This document shows, in pieces, positions 18,852 to 26,424 of a stretch of 45,458 bases of DNA (positions within the stretch are counted from its first letter, which is position 1; the number at the start of each line of letters is the position of its first letter). Source of the stretch: Muribaculaceae bacterium (GTDB taxonomy: Bacteria; Bacteroidota; Bacteroidia; Bacteroidales; Muribaculaceae); assembly GCA_017555085.1 (NCBI GenBank), contig JAFZHD010000038.1:1-45458 (forward strand), given 5' to 3'. The position numbers were made by a program, and so were the translations under genes. Under the pieces are notes generated by a model. That model did not search any database. It was given only the letters and a program-made list of their open reading frames with translations, and had not been told where the DNA came from.

Positions 18852-18883
18852 CAAAGATACGGAACATGCAAGTTATATGCAAA
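18852..18883 (-). promoter_or_regulatory. Promoter of the antiporter gene
   Basis: TTTG (18880-18883), a 20-base spacer and TATCTTTG (18852-18859) on the minus strand. A perfect match, with a leader of about 38 bases. Confidence 0.75.
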
Positions 18884-18891
18884 TTGGGGCT

Positions 18892-19141
18892 TTATTTCGA
18901 AATTATGTCAAGCCACACTTTGACACGGGCGAGAAATTCGCGGGCAAAGTTCTTCACGCGTTTTGAAAAAGCGGTGGGTAAGGTGGCGTTGTAGGCAATG
19001 GCATCAACATCGTAACTGTCGGCAAGGAGCAGTGCGCGCTCGTTGTGGTAGTGTTGCGAAATGATAGTGATGCTGTCAATATCCATTGACTTGACATTGA
19101 CAATTGATTTGAGGGTGCGCAGTCCGTCATAATCGGTTACC
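18892..19141 (-). pseudogene. sanA: C-terminal remnant of a SanA/YdcF-like (DUF218) envelope protein, cut by an IS end
   Basis: About 83 codons end in a normal stop at 18892. They match the C-terminal part of SanA-type proteins: 'DYDGLRTLKSIV', 'ISQHYHNERALLLAD' and a terminal 'REFLARVKVWLDI'. The N-terminal membrane helix and the first half of the DUF218 fold are missing. At 19142 the sequence changes to one homologous to the IS left end at 45277, so the gene was most likely interrupted there. The apparent ATG at 19269 lies in the unrelated inserted sequence. A functional truncated protein is unlikely. Confidence 0.75.
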
Positions 19142-19218
19142 TGGACAAAAAGTAGGATGAAATCTTTGTAATACGCCGAAATACAGTTATTTGTGAAGGC
19201 TATTATTGATATGATAAA
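19142..19218 (+). mobile_element. Left-end fragment of an IS related to the element at 45277
   Basis: Roughly 77 bases align without gaps to 45277-45353 at about 80% identity. They begin with the same 'TGGACAAAAAGT' and include the transposase ATG (19211 versus 45346). After 19218 the similarity ends, and the frame stops within ten codons. No right-end inverted repeat is visible, so this is a decayed stub rather than a complete element. Confidence 0.7.
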
Positions 19219-19249
19219 TAAGGATACATTAAACTCACATTGAAAACTA

Positions 19250-19289
19250 AAAGATAGCCATAGGTTCACGCCAACTTGTAGCTATCTTT
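19250..19289. terminator. Terminator-like hairpin next to the IS stub
   Basis: AAAGATAGC (19250-19258) pairs with GCTATCTTT (19281-19289), and inner AGGTT/AACTT extends the stem. T-rich bases follow on both strands. It may be a leftover terminator of a lost gene. Confidence 0.5.
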
Positions 19290-19365
19290 GTTTATCAGGT
19301 GAAAATAGTATTGGCAAAGGTAGAAATATTTTTTTAAGATTGCCAATAGAATTTACTGTTTAGTA

Positions 19366-19402
19366 AAAAAGAGGAAATCCCGTTTTGAATTTCCTCTTTT
19401 TG
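19366..19402 (-). terminator. Terminator of the tRNA-Lys gene
   Basis: GAGGAAAT and ATTTCCTC form an 8-bp stem, extended by A/T pairs, with TTTTTT after it on the minus strand. It starts just after the 3' end of the tRNA. Confidence 0.85.
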
Positions 19403-19475
19403 TGACCCCGGAGAGGCTCGAACTCTCGACCCAATGATTAAGAGTCATTTGCTCTACCAACTGAGCTACGGAGTC
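19403..19475 (-). tRNA. tRNA-Lys (CTT)
   Basis: A 73-base cloverleaf on the minus strand. The acceptor GACTCCG pairs with CGGGGTC (one G-T), followed by discriminator A. The D arm has 'AGCTCAGTTGGTAGAGC', the anticodon loop is CTCTTAA with anticodon CTT, and the T arm has 'GTTCGAGCC'. CCA is not encoded. Confidence 0.96.
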
Positions 19476-19499
19476 ATGACGCTTTTTTCAAATGCGATG

Positions 19500-19530
19500 C
19501 AAAGGTAATGCTATTTTTTCGCCCCACAAA
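19500..19530 (-). promoter_or_regulatory. Promoter of tRNA-Lys
   Basis: TTTG (19527-19530), a 19-base spacer and TACCTTTG (19500-19507) on the minus strand, about 25 bases before the mature 5' end. Confidence 0.75.
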
Positions 19531-19599
19531 ATTTTGCGCCACTTTTTTTGCCGAGAGCCTATGTGCGTGGGAAAAATGCATTAAAAATCAGGCGCATTA

Positions 19600-19631
19600 T
19601 TTGTTTTATGGCGTGAAAAGATGTAATTTAG
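19600..19631 (+). promoter_or_regulatory. Promoter of the carboxynorspermidine/saccharopine dehydrogenase gene
   Basis: TTTG (19600-19603), a 20-base spacer and TAATTTAG (19624-19631), one mismatch from the consensus. The leader is about 45 bases. Confidence 0.65.
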
Positions 19632-19681
19632 CACTCTGAAATATTATATTACTCAATTTTAACCACAACTCTATCTTAATA

Positions 19682-20890
19682 ATGTCAAAAGTTATTATCA
19701 TTGGAGCAGGCGGTGTTGGTACCGTGGTTGCTCACAAGTGTGCTCAAAACCCCGAGGTGTTCAACGAAATCGTGCTTGCCTCACGCACTAAAAGCAAGTG
19801 TGACGCTATTGCTGCTGCTATTGGCGCACCCAACATCACTACCGACTCGGTTGACGCTGACAGTGTTCCCCAGTTGGTTGAACTTTTCCGTCGTCACAAA
19901 CCCGACTTGGTTATCAATGTGGCGCTCCCTTACCAAGACCTCACTATCATGGACGCATGTCTCGAATGTGGTGTTCACTACCTCGATACTGCCAACTATG
20001 AACCCAAAGACGAGGCTCACTTTGAATATTCATGGCAATGGGCCTACCGCGAACGCTTTGAGAAAGCGGGCTTGACTGCTATTCTCGGTTGCGGTTTCGA
20101 CCCCGGTGTTTCAGGTGTGTTCACTGCTTATGCCGCTAAACACCATTTCTCTGAAATGGAATATCTCGACATCGTTGACTGTAACGCTGGCGACCACGGC
20201 AAGGCTTTTGCAACAAACTTCAACCCCGAAATCAATATCCGCGAAATCACTCAAAACGGCCGTTTCTATCAAGATGGAAAATGGGTGACTACCGGTCCTC
20301 TCGAAATTCACGCTCCGTTGACTTATCCCAACATCGGCGCACGCGATTCTTATCTCTTGTATCACGAAGAGCTCGAATCGCTCGTTATCAATTATCCCAC
20401 TATCAAGCGCGCCCGTTTCTGGATGACTTTCGGTCAGGAATATCTCACTCACTTGCGCGTTATCCAAAACATCGGTATGGCTCGCATTGATGAGGTGGAA
20501 TATAACGGCGTGAAAATCGTTCCCTTGCAATTCCTCAAAGCGGTGTTGCCCAACCCCCAAGACCTCGGCGAAAACTACAAAGGCGAAACTTCAATCGGTT
20601 GCCGCATCTCGGGTAAGGACAAAGAAGGTAACCCCACTACTTACTACATCTATAACAATTGCAGCCACGAAGAAGCATTCAAAGAAACAGGTATGCAGGC
20701 TGTAAGTTACACAACAGGTGTTCCCGCAATGATTGGTGCAATGATGTTCCTCACTGGCAAATGGAACATGCCCGGCGTTCACAATGTCGAAGAATTTGAC
20801 CCAGACCCATTCATGGAACAACTCAACAAACAAGGCCTCCCTTGGCACGAAGTTCACGGTGGCGACCTCGAAGTTGACAAAATCGGATAA
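19682..20890 (+). CDS. Carboxynorspermidine dehydrogenase / saccharopine dehydrogenase family protein
   Basis: A 402-aa NAD(P)-dependent enzyme beginning with a Rossmann motif (IIGAGGVGTVVAHK). Conserved segments 'DTANYEPKDEAHFEY' and 'GCGFDPGVSGVF' match the carboxynorspermidine synthase branch of the saccharopine dehydrogenase family. That branch reductively condenses aspartate semialdehyde with a diamine in the alternative spermidine route common in gut Bacteroidales. The exact substrate is inferred from the family; a lysine-pathway role is less likely. The gene stands alone, with its own promoter and a strong terminator. Its partner decarboxylase (NspC) is not in the window. Confidence 0.88.
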   Translation: MSKVIIIGAGGVGTVVAHKCAQNPEVFNEIVLASRTKSKCDAIAAAIGAPNITTDSVDADSVPQLVELFRRHKPDLVINVALPYQDLTIMDACLECGVHYLDTANYEPKDEAHFEYSWQWAYRERFEKAGLTAILGCGFDPGVSGVFTAYAAKHHFSEMEYLDIVDCNAGDHGKAFATNFNPEINIREITQNGRFYQDGKWVTTGPLEIHAPLTYPNIGARDSYLLYHEELESLVINYPTIKRARFWMTFGQEYLTHLRVIQNIGMARIDEVEYNGVKIVPLQFLKAVLPNPQDLGENYKGETSIGCRISGKDKEGNPTTYYIYNNCSHEEAFKETGMQAVSYTTGVPAMIGAMMFLTGKWNMPGVHNVEEFDPDPFMEQLNKQGLPWHEVHGGDLEVDKIG

Positions 20891-20925
20891 TTTTCGTTCC
20901 ATACGATTTTTGAGTTAGACATTAG

Positions 20926-20968
20926 GCACTCGGGCTGCGACAATGGGTCGTGGCCCGAGTTGTTTTTT
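20926..20968 (+). terminator. Terminator of the dehydrogenase gene
   Basis: ACTCGGGC pairs with GCCCGAGT around an inner CGAC/GTCG pairing, followed by TTGTTTTTT. Confidence 0.88.
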
Positions 20969-20977
20969 CCCATACAT

Positions 20978-21008
20978 TTTGTCACTTTGAACTAATGTGC
21001 TAATTTTG
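20978..21008 (+). promoter_or_regulatory. Promoter of the rsmF-like gene
   Basis: TTTG (20978-20981), a 19-base spacer and TAATTTTG (21001-21008). A perfect match, 30 bases before the ATG at 21039. Confidence 0.75.
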
Positions 21009-21038
21009 TAGTGTTACAACTCATATATAATTAATGCG

Positions 21039-22430
21039 ATGAATCTTCCCGAGGATTTTGTAAAACAGATTGAAAGTTACAACTGCGAGTCGATGAACGG
21101 CTTGCTTGAATCGTTGGCACAGACCGATGCTTCGGTGTCGGTGCGATGCAATGTCGGTAAGGGCGTATCGGCTCCGGCCGATGCTGTTGGTGTGCCTTGG
21201 TGGCCCAATGGTTGGTATCTGCCCGCTCGCGAGGCGTTTACCTTTGATCCTGCAATGCATCAAGGGTTGTATTATGTGCAAGATGCTTCGTCTATGATTC
21301 TCGCCCACATAGTGAGCCGTCTCACGGACGGTGGTCGCCCCATTCGCTATCTTGATGCGTGTGCCGCCCCGGGCGGTAAGACCACGGCTGCTATTGATGC
21401 GCTGCCCGACGGTTCGCTCGTTGTGGCAAATGAGTATGTGCCCACTCGCGCTGCCGTGTTGCGCGAAAATGTGATAAAGTGGGGATATGAATCGGCTGTT
21501 GTGAGCCGTGGCGATACATCGCGCATCAGCCGCTTGAAAGGTTTTTTTGACATCATTGCTGCCGATGTGCCGTGCTCGGGCGAAGGAATGTTTCGCAAAG
21601 AGCCCGATGCGGTGGCTCAATGGAGCCGTGCGTTGGTCGATGAGTGTGCCGAGCGTCAGCGCGAAATAATCGACAATCTGTGGCCCGCACTAGCCCCCGG
21701 AGGATATTTCATTTACAGCACCTGCACTTTTAATCGCGATGAAGATGAGGATATGGTGCAATATATAATTGATAACTATGGAGCCGAAAGTGTGGCTGTG
21801 GAGATGCTGCCCGAGTGGAAGATTGCCAATGGCGTGAACACCGAGCATCATTGCCATCGTTTTATGCCGCATCTCACACAGGGCGAAGGCTTGTTTGTGG
21901 CGGTATTGCGCAAGTCGGCCGATGAAGATGCATCGCCCGTGAAGGCCAAGAGGTTAAAATCGCAATCCCAGCAACGCGATGTGCCCTCGCTCAAAGAGGC
22001 CAAAACATGGATTGCCGACAGCCAGTCAATGGAATTTGCCGTTGAGGACGATAGGGTGGTGGCGTTCCCCAAGGCCTATGCCCAAGAGTATGCGTTGCTT
22101 GCGTCGCATCTTGATATGATTCACCACGGAGTCAAGGTGGCCACGGTAAAAGGTCGCGACATGATACCGGCACAGTCGTTGGCGTTGTCGCGAGTGTTGA
22201 ATGCCGATGTTTTTGCGGCGTGTGAGGTTGACTATGCAACAGCCATAGCCTATTTGCGCCGCGAGGCTGTTACGCTCGACGATGCACCGCGCGGATATGT
22301 GTTGCTCACCTATGGCGGCCGTCCATTGGGCTTTGTGAAAAATCTCGGCAATCGTGCCAACAATCTCTATCCCCAAGAGTGGCGCATCTTGTCGTCGCAC
22401 ATTCCCGAAACTGCCCCCAAGGTATTGTAG
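21039..22430 (+). CDS. rsmF: RsmF/NOL1-NOP2-Sun family 16S rRNA m5C methyltransferase
   Basis: A 463-aa protein. The Rossmann methyltransferase domain has the SAM motif 'DACAAPGGKTT', the first catalytic cysteine in 'DVPCSGEGMFRK' and the second in 'YSTCTFN', the two-cysteine mechanism of RNA m5C methyltransferases. The C-terminal part (about 300-463) has the PUA-like RNA-binding form of RsmF/YebU. In E. coli the target is C1407 of 16S rRNA; the site here is inferred. It is single, with a consensus promoter. Confidence 0.92.
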   Translation: MNLPEDFVKQIESYNCESMNGLLESLAQTDASVSVRCNVGKGVSAPADAVGVPWWPNGWYLPAREAFTFDPAMHQGLYYVQDASSMILAHIVSRLTDGGRPIRYLDACAAPGGKTTAAIDALPDGSLVVANEYVPTRAAVLRENVIKWGYESAVVSRGDTSRISRLKGFFDIIAADVPCSGEGMFRKEPDAVAQWSRALVDECAERQREIIDNLWPALAPGGYFIYSTCTFNRDEDEDMVQYIIDNYGAESVAVEMLPEWKIANGVNTEHHCHRFMPHLTQGEGLFVAVLRKSADEDASPVKAKRLKSQSQQRDVPSLKEAKTWIADSQSMEFAVEDDRVVAFPKAYAQEYALLASHLDMIHHGVKVATVKGRDMIPAQSLALSRVLNADVFAACEVDYATAIAYLRREAVTLDDAPRGYVLLTYGGRPLGFVKNLGNRANNLYPQEWRILSSHIPETAPKVL

Positions 22431-22451
22431 AAAAGGCAAGGATATATATGC

Positions 22452-22485
22452 AAAAAAAGGTTTTACCATCGGTAAAACCTTTTTT
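22452..22485. terminator. Shared bidirectional terminator between rsmF and the tRNA operon
   Basis: AAAAAGGTTTTACC and GGTAAAACCTTTTT form a long stem with a 3-base loop. T-runs follow on both strands, so it can end the rightward rsmF transcript and the leftward tRNA transcript. Confidence 0.9.
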
Positions 22486-22496
22486 GTATCTCTTTG

Positions 22497-22569
22497 AGCG
22501 GAAGACGGGGCTCAAACCCGCGACCCTCAGCTTGGAAGGCTGATGCTCTATCGACTGAGCTACTTCCGC
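22497..22569 (-). tRNA. tRNA-Gly (TCC)
   Basis: A 73-base cloverleaf on the minus strand. The acceptor GCGGAAG pairs with CTTCCGC, discriminator T. The anticodon loop is CTTCCAA with anticodon TCC, and the T arm has 'GTTTGAGCC'. It is the last gene of the Thr-Tyr-Gly operon. Confidence 0.96.
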
Positions 22570-22576
22570 GATTGAG

Positions 22577-22659
22577 TGGGCGAAGATGGATTCGAACCAC
22601 CGAAGGCATAAGCCAGCAGATTTACAGTCTGCCCCATTTGGCCACTCTGGTATTCGCCC
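22577..22659 (-). tRNA. tRNA-Tyr (GTA)
   Basis: An 83-base class II tRNA on the minus strand with a long variable arm ('TGGCTTATGCCTTCGA'). The acceptor GGGCGAA pairs with TTCGCCC, discriminator A. The anticodon loop is CTGTAAA with anticodon GTA. It lies 7 bases upstream of tRNA-Gly. Confidence 0.96.
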
Positions 22660-22684
22660 GGCCAGTCATTTCTGACTTCTTTTG

Positions 22685-22758
22685 AGCCTCTTGTCGGATT
22701 CGAACCAACGACCCCGAGATTACAAATCACGTGCTCTGGCCAACTGAGCTAAAGAGGC
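22685..22758 (-). tRNA. tRNA-Thr (TGT)
   Basis: A 74-base cloverleaf on the minus strand. The acceptor GCCTCTT pairs with AAGAGGC, discriminator T. The anticodon is TGT within the loop TTTGTAA, and the T arm has 'GTTCGAATC'. It is the first gene of the tRNA operon. Confidence 0.96.
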
Positions 22759-22779
22759 GTCTTTTATCGTTTGCGAGTG

Positions 22780-22811
22780 CAAAGTTAATAATTATTCTCG
22801 AACCTTGCAAA
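22780..22811 (-). promoter_or_regulatory. Promoter of the tRNA-Thr-Tyr-Gly operon
   Basis: TTTG (22808-22811), a 20-base spacer and TAACTTTG (22780-22787) on the minus strand. The -33 element lies inside the last codons of ribH, so the tRNA operon has its own start even though it follows ribH closely. Confidence 0.75.
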
Positions 22812-23283
22812 TAAAATCAAACATTTTAATTGCAGTTTCTGCTGCTTCGGCACCTTTATTGCCTAATTTACCCCCTGCACGGTCGAGTGCATCTTGTTCA
22901 GTATCAACTGTTAAGACCCCAAAAATGACGGGTGTGTCACAATCTGCATTTAACATCGTAATTCCTTGTGTTACGCTCTGGCAAACATAGTCAAAGTGGG
23001 GTGTTCCGCCACGAATTACGCAACCAAACACAATAATTGTGTCAAAATTTGATGTCTCGATGAGTTGTGAAGCCGCAAAAGTGAGTTCGACTGCTCCGGG
23101 AACATGAAACACTTCTACATCGTCGTCGATGTCAAAGCCTTGTGCTTTGAACACATCAAGTGCGCCTTGTGTGAGCGCGCCTGTGATGTGGCCGTTCCAC
23201 TCGGCGGCAACGATTGCCACTCTCATGTTTTCTACTTTGGGGAGCGCTCCGCTTGGAGCACCGCTACTGAGTGCTGTTGACAT
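22792..23283 (-). CDS. ribH: 6,7-dimethyl-8-ribityllumazine synthase RibH
   Basis: A 163-aa protein of typical length. It condenses the ribityl-pyrimidine with dihydroxybutanone phosphate in riboflavin synthesis. Family motifs are present: 'VAAEWNGHITGALTQGA', 'VPGAVELTFAA', 'GCVIRGGTPHFDYVC' (with the catalytic His) and 'FGVLTVDTEQDALDRAG'. It is downstream of the KdsD-like gene, 30 bases apart and in the same direction. Confidence 0.96.
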   Translation of the reverse strand: MSTALSSGAPSGALPKVENMRVAIVAAEWNGHITGALTQGALDVFKAQGFDIDDDVEVFHVPGAVELTFAASQLIETSNFDTIIVFGCVIRGGTPHFDYVCQSVTQGITMLNADCDTPVIFGVLTVDTEQDALDRAGGKLGNKGAEAAETAIKMFDFICKVRE

Positions 23284-23313
23284 GTTATATATGTATAAGG
23301 GTGGATTTTCTGT

Positions 23314-23919
23314 TTAGTTGTTTTCGCGAGATTTGTCGCCCAAATAACCGCCGTGGTGGCGAAGTGCATATTGCGCTTTGGTAAACTCGGTGAGGCGCAT
23401 CACATTTACAACCAACACATCGCCTATTACGGTCATCATTGTGGTAGAGGTAGTGGGAGTGAGGCCCAAGGGACACACTTCGGGAGTGCCGCCGGTCGAC
23501 AAGGTGATGTCGGCAATGCGGGCCAATTCGCTATCCTCGTTGCCTGTGATAACGATGAGGGGCACTTGGGGATAGAGACGGTGGGCCAATGCCACGAGGT
23601 CGATGATTTCGCGAGTCTTGCCCGAGTTAGAGATGAGGAGCATGATGTCGTTGGGCTGCAAAATGCCGAGGTCGCCGTGTTGTGCCTCGCTTGGGTGGAG
23701 GTTGACGGCGGGTGTGCCTGTTGAGCAGAATGTGGTGGCGATGTTCATCGCGATTTGTCCGGCTTTACCCATACCTGATGTTACGAGTTTGCCGCCACGC
23801 TTGTGAACATGTTCGATGATGGCATTTACCGCTTTTTCATATTGGTCGGTTACCGGTATATTGGCTATTGCTTTGCTCTCGGCTTCGAGAATTTGAAGCA
23901 TTGACTCTTTAATATTCAT
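23314..23919 (-). CDS. kdsD: SIS-domain arabinose-5-phosphate isomerase (KdsD/KpsF-like, no CBS domains)
   Basis: A 201-aa protein formed of a single SIS domain. Signatures are 'VTSGMGKAGQIAMNIA', 'NLHPSEAQHGDLG', 'LISNSGKTREI' and 'CPLGLTPTTSTTMM', all close to KdsD. The enzyme would convert ribulose 5-phosphate to arabinose 5-phosphate for Kdo synthesis. E. coli KdsD (about 328 aa) has two extra CBS domains; this shorter form is common in Bacteroidota. A TAATTTTG -7 lies at 23951-23958. Confidence 0.88.
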   Translation of the reverse strand: MNIKESMLQILEAESKAIANIPVTDQYEKAVNAIIEHVHKRGGKLVTSGMGKAGQIAMNIATTFCSTGTPAVNLHPSEAQHGDLGILQPNDIMLLISNSGKTREIIDLVALAHRLYPQVPLIVITGNEDSELARIADITLSTGGTPEVCPLGLTPTTSTTMMTVIGDVLVVNVMRLTEFTKAQYALRHHGGYLGDKSRENN

Positions 23920-23950
23920 ATTGTTGAATTGTCATTGTTGTTTTATGATG

Positions 23951-23958
23951 CAAAATTA
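23951..23958 (-). promoter_or_regulatory. -7 element for the kdsD-ribH pair
   Basis: TAATTTTG on the minus strand matches TAnnTTTG. No clear -33 TTTG. The leader is about 27 bases. Confidence 0.5.
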
Positions 23959-24086
23959 GCGAAAACTATTTGATTATTCACTATTTGTGACCGATTATTG
24001 AATGGCGGTTTCGCATTGAAATGCCACACTGTTGGTCGAAATGTCTTATTTTTGCGGATATATTCTTGTGGATTGGAGTAATTAGC

Positions 24087-24094
24087 TATATTTG
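24087..24094 (+). promoter_or_regulatory. -7 element of the araC-type regulator gene
   Basis: TATATTTG, with a CTTG about 18 bases upstream. It predicts transcription starting near 24100, so the ATG at 24122 is the usable start. Confidence 0.5.
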
Positions 24095-24121
24095 CAACAA
24101 AATAGAAAAATAAGGTTCACG

Positions 24122-25030
24122 ATGGATATTTATTCGGTACAACTATCGCAACTCACACACATGAAAAAATACTCGTCAGATTACTCAAATCTCGACGAGG
24201 ATTATATTTTCTCGCGCATCACTCCCGACAATGTGCGCCCGCAGGAGGCATCAAGGCCTATGCGCATCAATGGTCTCACTATATTGCTTTGTCTTGACGG
24301 CGGTTTTGGCATTGATGTCAATCTCGACCACTATGAGATAACAAGCAACTCGGTGTTGGCTATCGGCCCCGACAGCATCATCAAGTTTGACCGCATCGTA
24401 GATGAAAAAATCGATGCGTATGTGCTGTTTGTATCGCCCGATTTTATGAAAGACATCAACTTGGATATCAATGCCATCAATTTGGCCTACATGCCCAAGT
24501 ATCACACTCCTGTAACAACGCTGACAACTGAGGAGACCCGTGTTTTGCGCAAGTATCTCGAAATGTTCCACATCAACGCCACGACTAACAGTTCGCCGGT
24601 GTATATGCGCAACATTGCGCGCTGCCTCATGGCATCAATGATATATCAAATGATGCAGTTTGCCGAGCATCGCGACTCGGCGAACCAAGAAGAAGAGCCG
24701 GTTGCGTTGTCGCGCCGTCACAACTATGTGCGCGATTTCATGGTGTTGGTGCAGAAACATCACTGCCGTGAGCGTTCGGTGGCTTTTTATGCCGACAAAC
24801 TGTTTATCTCGGCCAAATATCTGTCGCTTATTATCAAGGAATCGACTGGCAAGTCGGCGGCCGATTGGATTGACGAATATGTGATTCTTGAAGCAAAAAA
24901 CCTGCTAAGATATTCGGGTAAGAATATTCAGCAGGTTGCTTATGACCTTAATTTTACCAATCAATCGTCGTTTGGTAAGTATTTCAAACATCTGACAGGC
25001 ATGTCGCCGTCAGAGTTTCAACGCTCTTAA
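24122..25030 (+). CDS. AraC-family transcriptional regulator
   Basis: A 302-aa protein with an N-terminal cupin-like sensory domain (about 20-170) and a C-terminal AraC double helix-turn-helix. The recognisable parts are 'FYADKLFISAKYLSLIIKES' and 'IQQVAYDLNFTNQSSFGKYF' followed by 'TGMSPSEFQ'. The ligand and targets are unknown, and no neighbouring transporter or catabolic gene suggests one. A TTG-initiated version from 24092 would start inside the promoter and is rejected. It converges on rsmD, and the two stops overlap by 3 bases in a TTAA palindrome. Confidence 0.93.
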   Translation: MDIYSVQLSQLTHMKKYSSDYSNLDEDYIFSRITPDNVRPQEASRPMRINGLTILLCLDGGFGIDVNLDHYEITSNSVLAIGPDSIIKFDRIVDEKIDAYVLFVSPDFMKDINLDINAINLAYMPKYHTPVTTLTTEETRVLRKYLEMFHINATTNSSPVYMRNIARCLMASMIYQMMQFAEHRDSANQEEEPVALSRRHNYVRDFMVLVQKHHCRERSVAFYADKLFISAKYLSLIIKESTGKSAADWIDEYVILEAKNLLRYSGKNIQQVAYDLNFTNQSSFGKYFKHLTGMSPSEFQRS

Positions 25031-25599
25031 TCTTCTTGATTCTCGTTGCTTTCTTCGCCTTCTTCGGGAATGATGAAGATGGAGAAATTGACGCTGCCAT
25101 AGGTGCGGTGGTCGCTAAAATAGGGCAGTGACGAGAAGTCGTAGTTGCGCGAGTGCTCAATGATGAAAATGGTGCCGGGTTTGAGCATGGCCGAGTTGAG
25201 CACGATGCCGGGAATTTCGCCAAACTGTGGCAAGTCATAGGGAGGGTCAGCAAAGATGATGTCATATTGAGCCAATGATGTCTGTGCATAGCGCAGTGCA
25301 TCGCCACGCACAAGGTTGAAGTTGTCGCAGCCCAACTGCTGTGCTACTTTGCGCATGAAATTATATTGTGTAGCGGCTTTCTCAACGGCTGTAACCGATT
25401 GGCATCCGCGCGACAAAAATTCGAAACTGATGGCGCCTGTGCCAGCAAAGAGGTCGAGTGCGCGCATTCCTTCAAAGTCAACCATGTTTTCAAGCACATT
25501 GAAGATGTTTTCGCGGGCAAAGTCGGTTGTCGGACGGGCTGTAATGTTTGAAGGCACATCAAATCGGCGACGGCCATATTTTCCTCTGATTATTCGCAT
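25027..25599 (-). CDS. rsmD: 16S rRNA (guanine966-N2)-methyltransferase RsmD
   Basis: A 190-aa protein with the RsmD N-terminal signature 'MRIIRGKYGRRRF', 'RPTTDFARENIFNVL', the SAM motif 'DLFAGTGAISFEFLSRG' and the catalytic 'FADPPYD'. Length is typical. The acidic C-terminal tail is not part of the core. Its start overlaps the end of the DUF3822 gene by 10 bases; the rsmD-DUF3822 pairing is characteristic of Bacteroidota. Confidence 0.95.
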   Translation of the reverse strand: MRIIRGKYGRRRFDVPSNITARPTTDFARENIFNVLENMVDFEGMRALDLFAGTGAISFEFLSRGCQSVTAVEKAATQYNFMRKVAQQLGCDNFNLVRGDALRYAQTSLAQYDIIFADPPYDLPQFGEIPGIVLNSAMLKPGTIFIIEHSRNYDFSSLPYFSDHRTYGSVNFSIFIIPEEGEESNENQED

Positions 25600-26420
25600 A
25601 AGGGTAATACTATTAGGTCAAACGGGGCACGCATTGCATCGCGGCCTCCGGCACGAAACATTTCTGACGGGAACACCTCTGGCATCACATTGGCTATGTG
25701 CTCGCGTAACATGGTCACAATCTCTTCGCGGCAGCCGCCGTTGCCGAGCACATAGAGCATGTCGGTGTTGTCGAGCGACAACTGCTGACGACAGGCCATG
25801 ATGTAGTAAACGGCATCAATGGGCTCGCGGTAGGCAAATGTGTTGGCGAGACGAAGTGTGCCATTGGCAAATACCATTAAATCGAGCGAGCCGTCGCGCA
25901 AGTGGGCATACATTTTTGATGCGTTGCCTTGACGGCTTTTGTAAATGAAATAACGGCACAACGGGTTCATGTAGTGTGAGATGCGCGGGTTGTTGAAAGT
26001 GCGGCGAATGAAGTTGAGTAAAGTGTCGTCAACGCCCATCAATATGGTTGCGCTTTGTTGGCTGATGTGGTTGGCAATCAGTTGGCCGTCAAACTCGGGG
26101 AACGAGGCTTTGAGTATTTTTTCTTGCACCACGACATCGTCGATTTCGGCCGGCACCACAACAAAGCGGTCGGTGTCAATCACGCAGTCGATGCGCGAAA
26201 AATCGCAGAGCAATAGCGGGTTTTCATATACCGCCTCTTCCAATGCCTTAGCGTGAGAGTCGATGCCTTGTGCCAAAGGTATGCGGCGGTAGATGAGCGA
26301 ATTGTCTTCAATGGTGCTATACAACACCACTTCAAGGGCCGATTTCTCGACTCTTAGCGACAACCGCCACAACTGCGGCTCGGCTATCAATTCTCGTTGT
26401 AGGTATGCTTGTTGTTCCAT
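25590..26420 (-). CDS. DUF3822 family protein
   Basis: A 276-aa protein of unknown function. The family is known from Bacteroidota, usually next to rsmD as here, and has a distant actin/ASKHA-like look ('LVVYS...', 'DTDRFVVVPAEIDD', 'VLGNGGCREEIVTML'). No catalytic residues can be named. The start at 26420 (MEQQ...) is preferred over an upstream ATG at 26519, because the longer version would run 95 bases into the preceding gene and adds a low-complexity segment. It is 4 bases downstream of the lipoprotein gene. Confidence 0.85.
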   Translation of the reverse strand: MEQQAYLQRELIAEPQLWRLSLRVEKSALEVVLYSTIEDNSLIYRRIPLAQGIDSHAKALEEAVYENPLLLCDFSRIDCVIDTDRFVVVPAEIDDVVVQEKILKASFPEFDGQLIANHISQQSATILMGVDDTLLNFIRRTFNNPRISHYMNPLCRYFIYKSRQGNASKMYAHLRDGSLDLMVFANGTLRLANTFAYREPIDAVYYIMACRQQLSLDNTDMLYVLGNGGCREEIVTMLREHIANVMPEVFPSEMFRAGGRDAMRAPFDLIVLPLCE

Positions 26421-26424
26421 TGTC

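Noticed and set aside
19142..19269. An ATG at 19269 giving a 125-codon frame that continues into the sanA remnant
   Set aside because: The first 42 or so codons are translated IS-stub sequence read backwards; the homology to SanA starts only at the IS junction.
19250..19289. Hairpin considered as the right end of the IS stub
   Set aside because: Neither arm matches the inverted complement of the left end TGGACAAAAAGT; it looks like a terminator.
21021..21620. A 199-codon minus-strand frame opposite the rsmF-like gene
   Set aside because: The opposite strand encodes all catalytic motifs of an m5C methyltransferase; this frame has none and no promoter.
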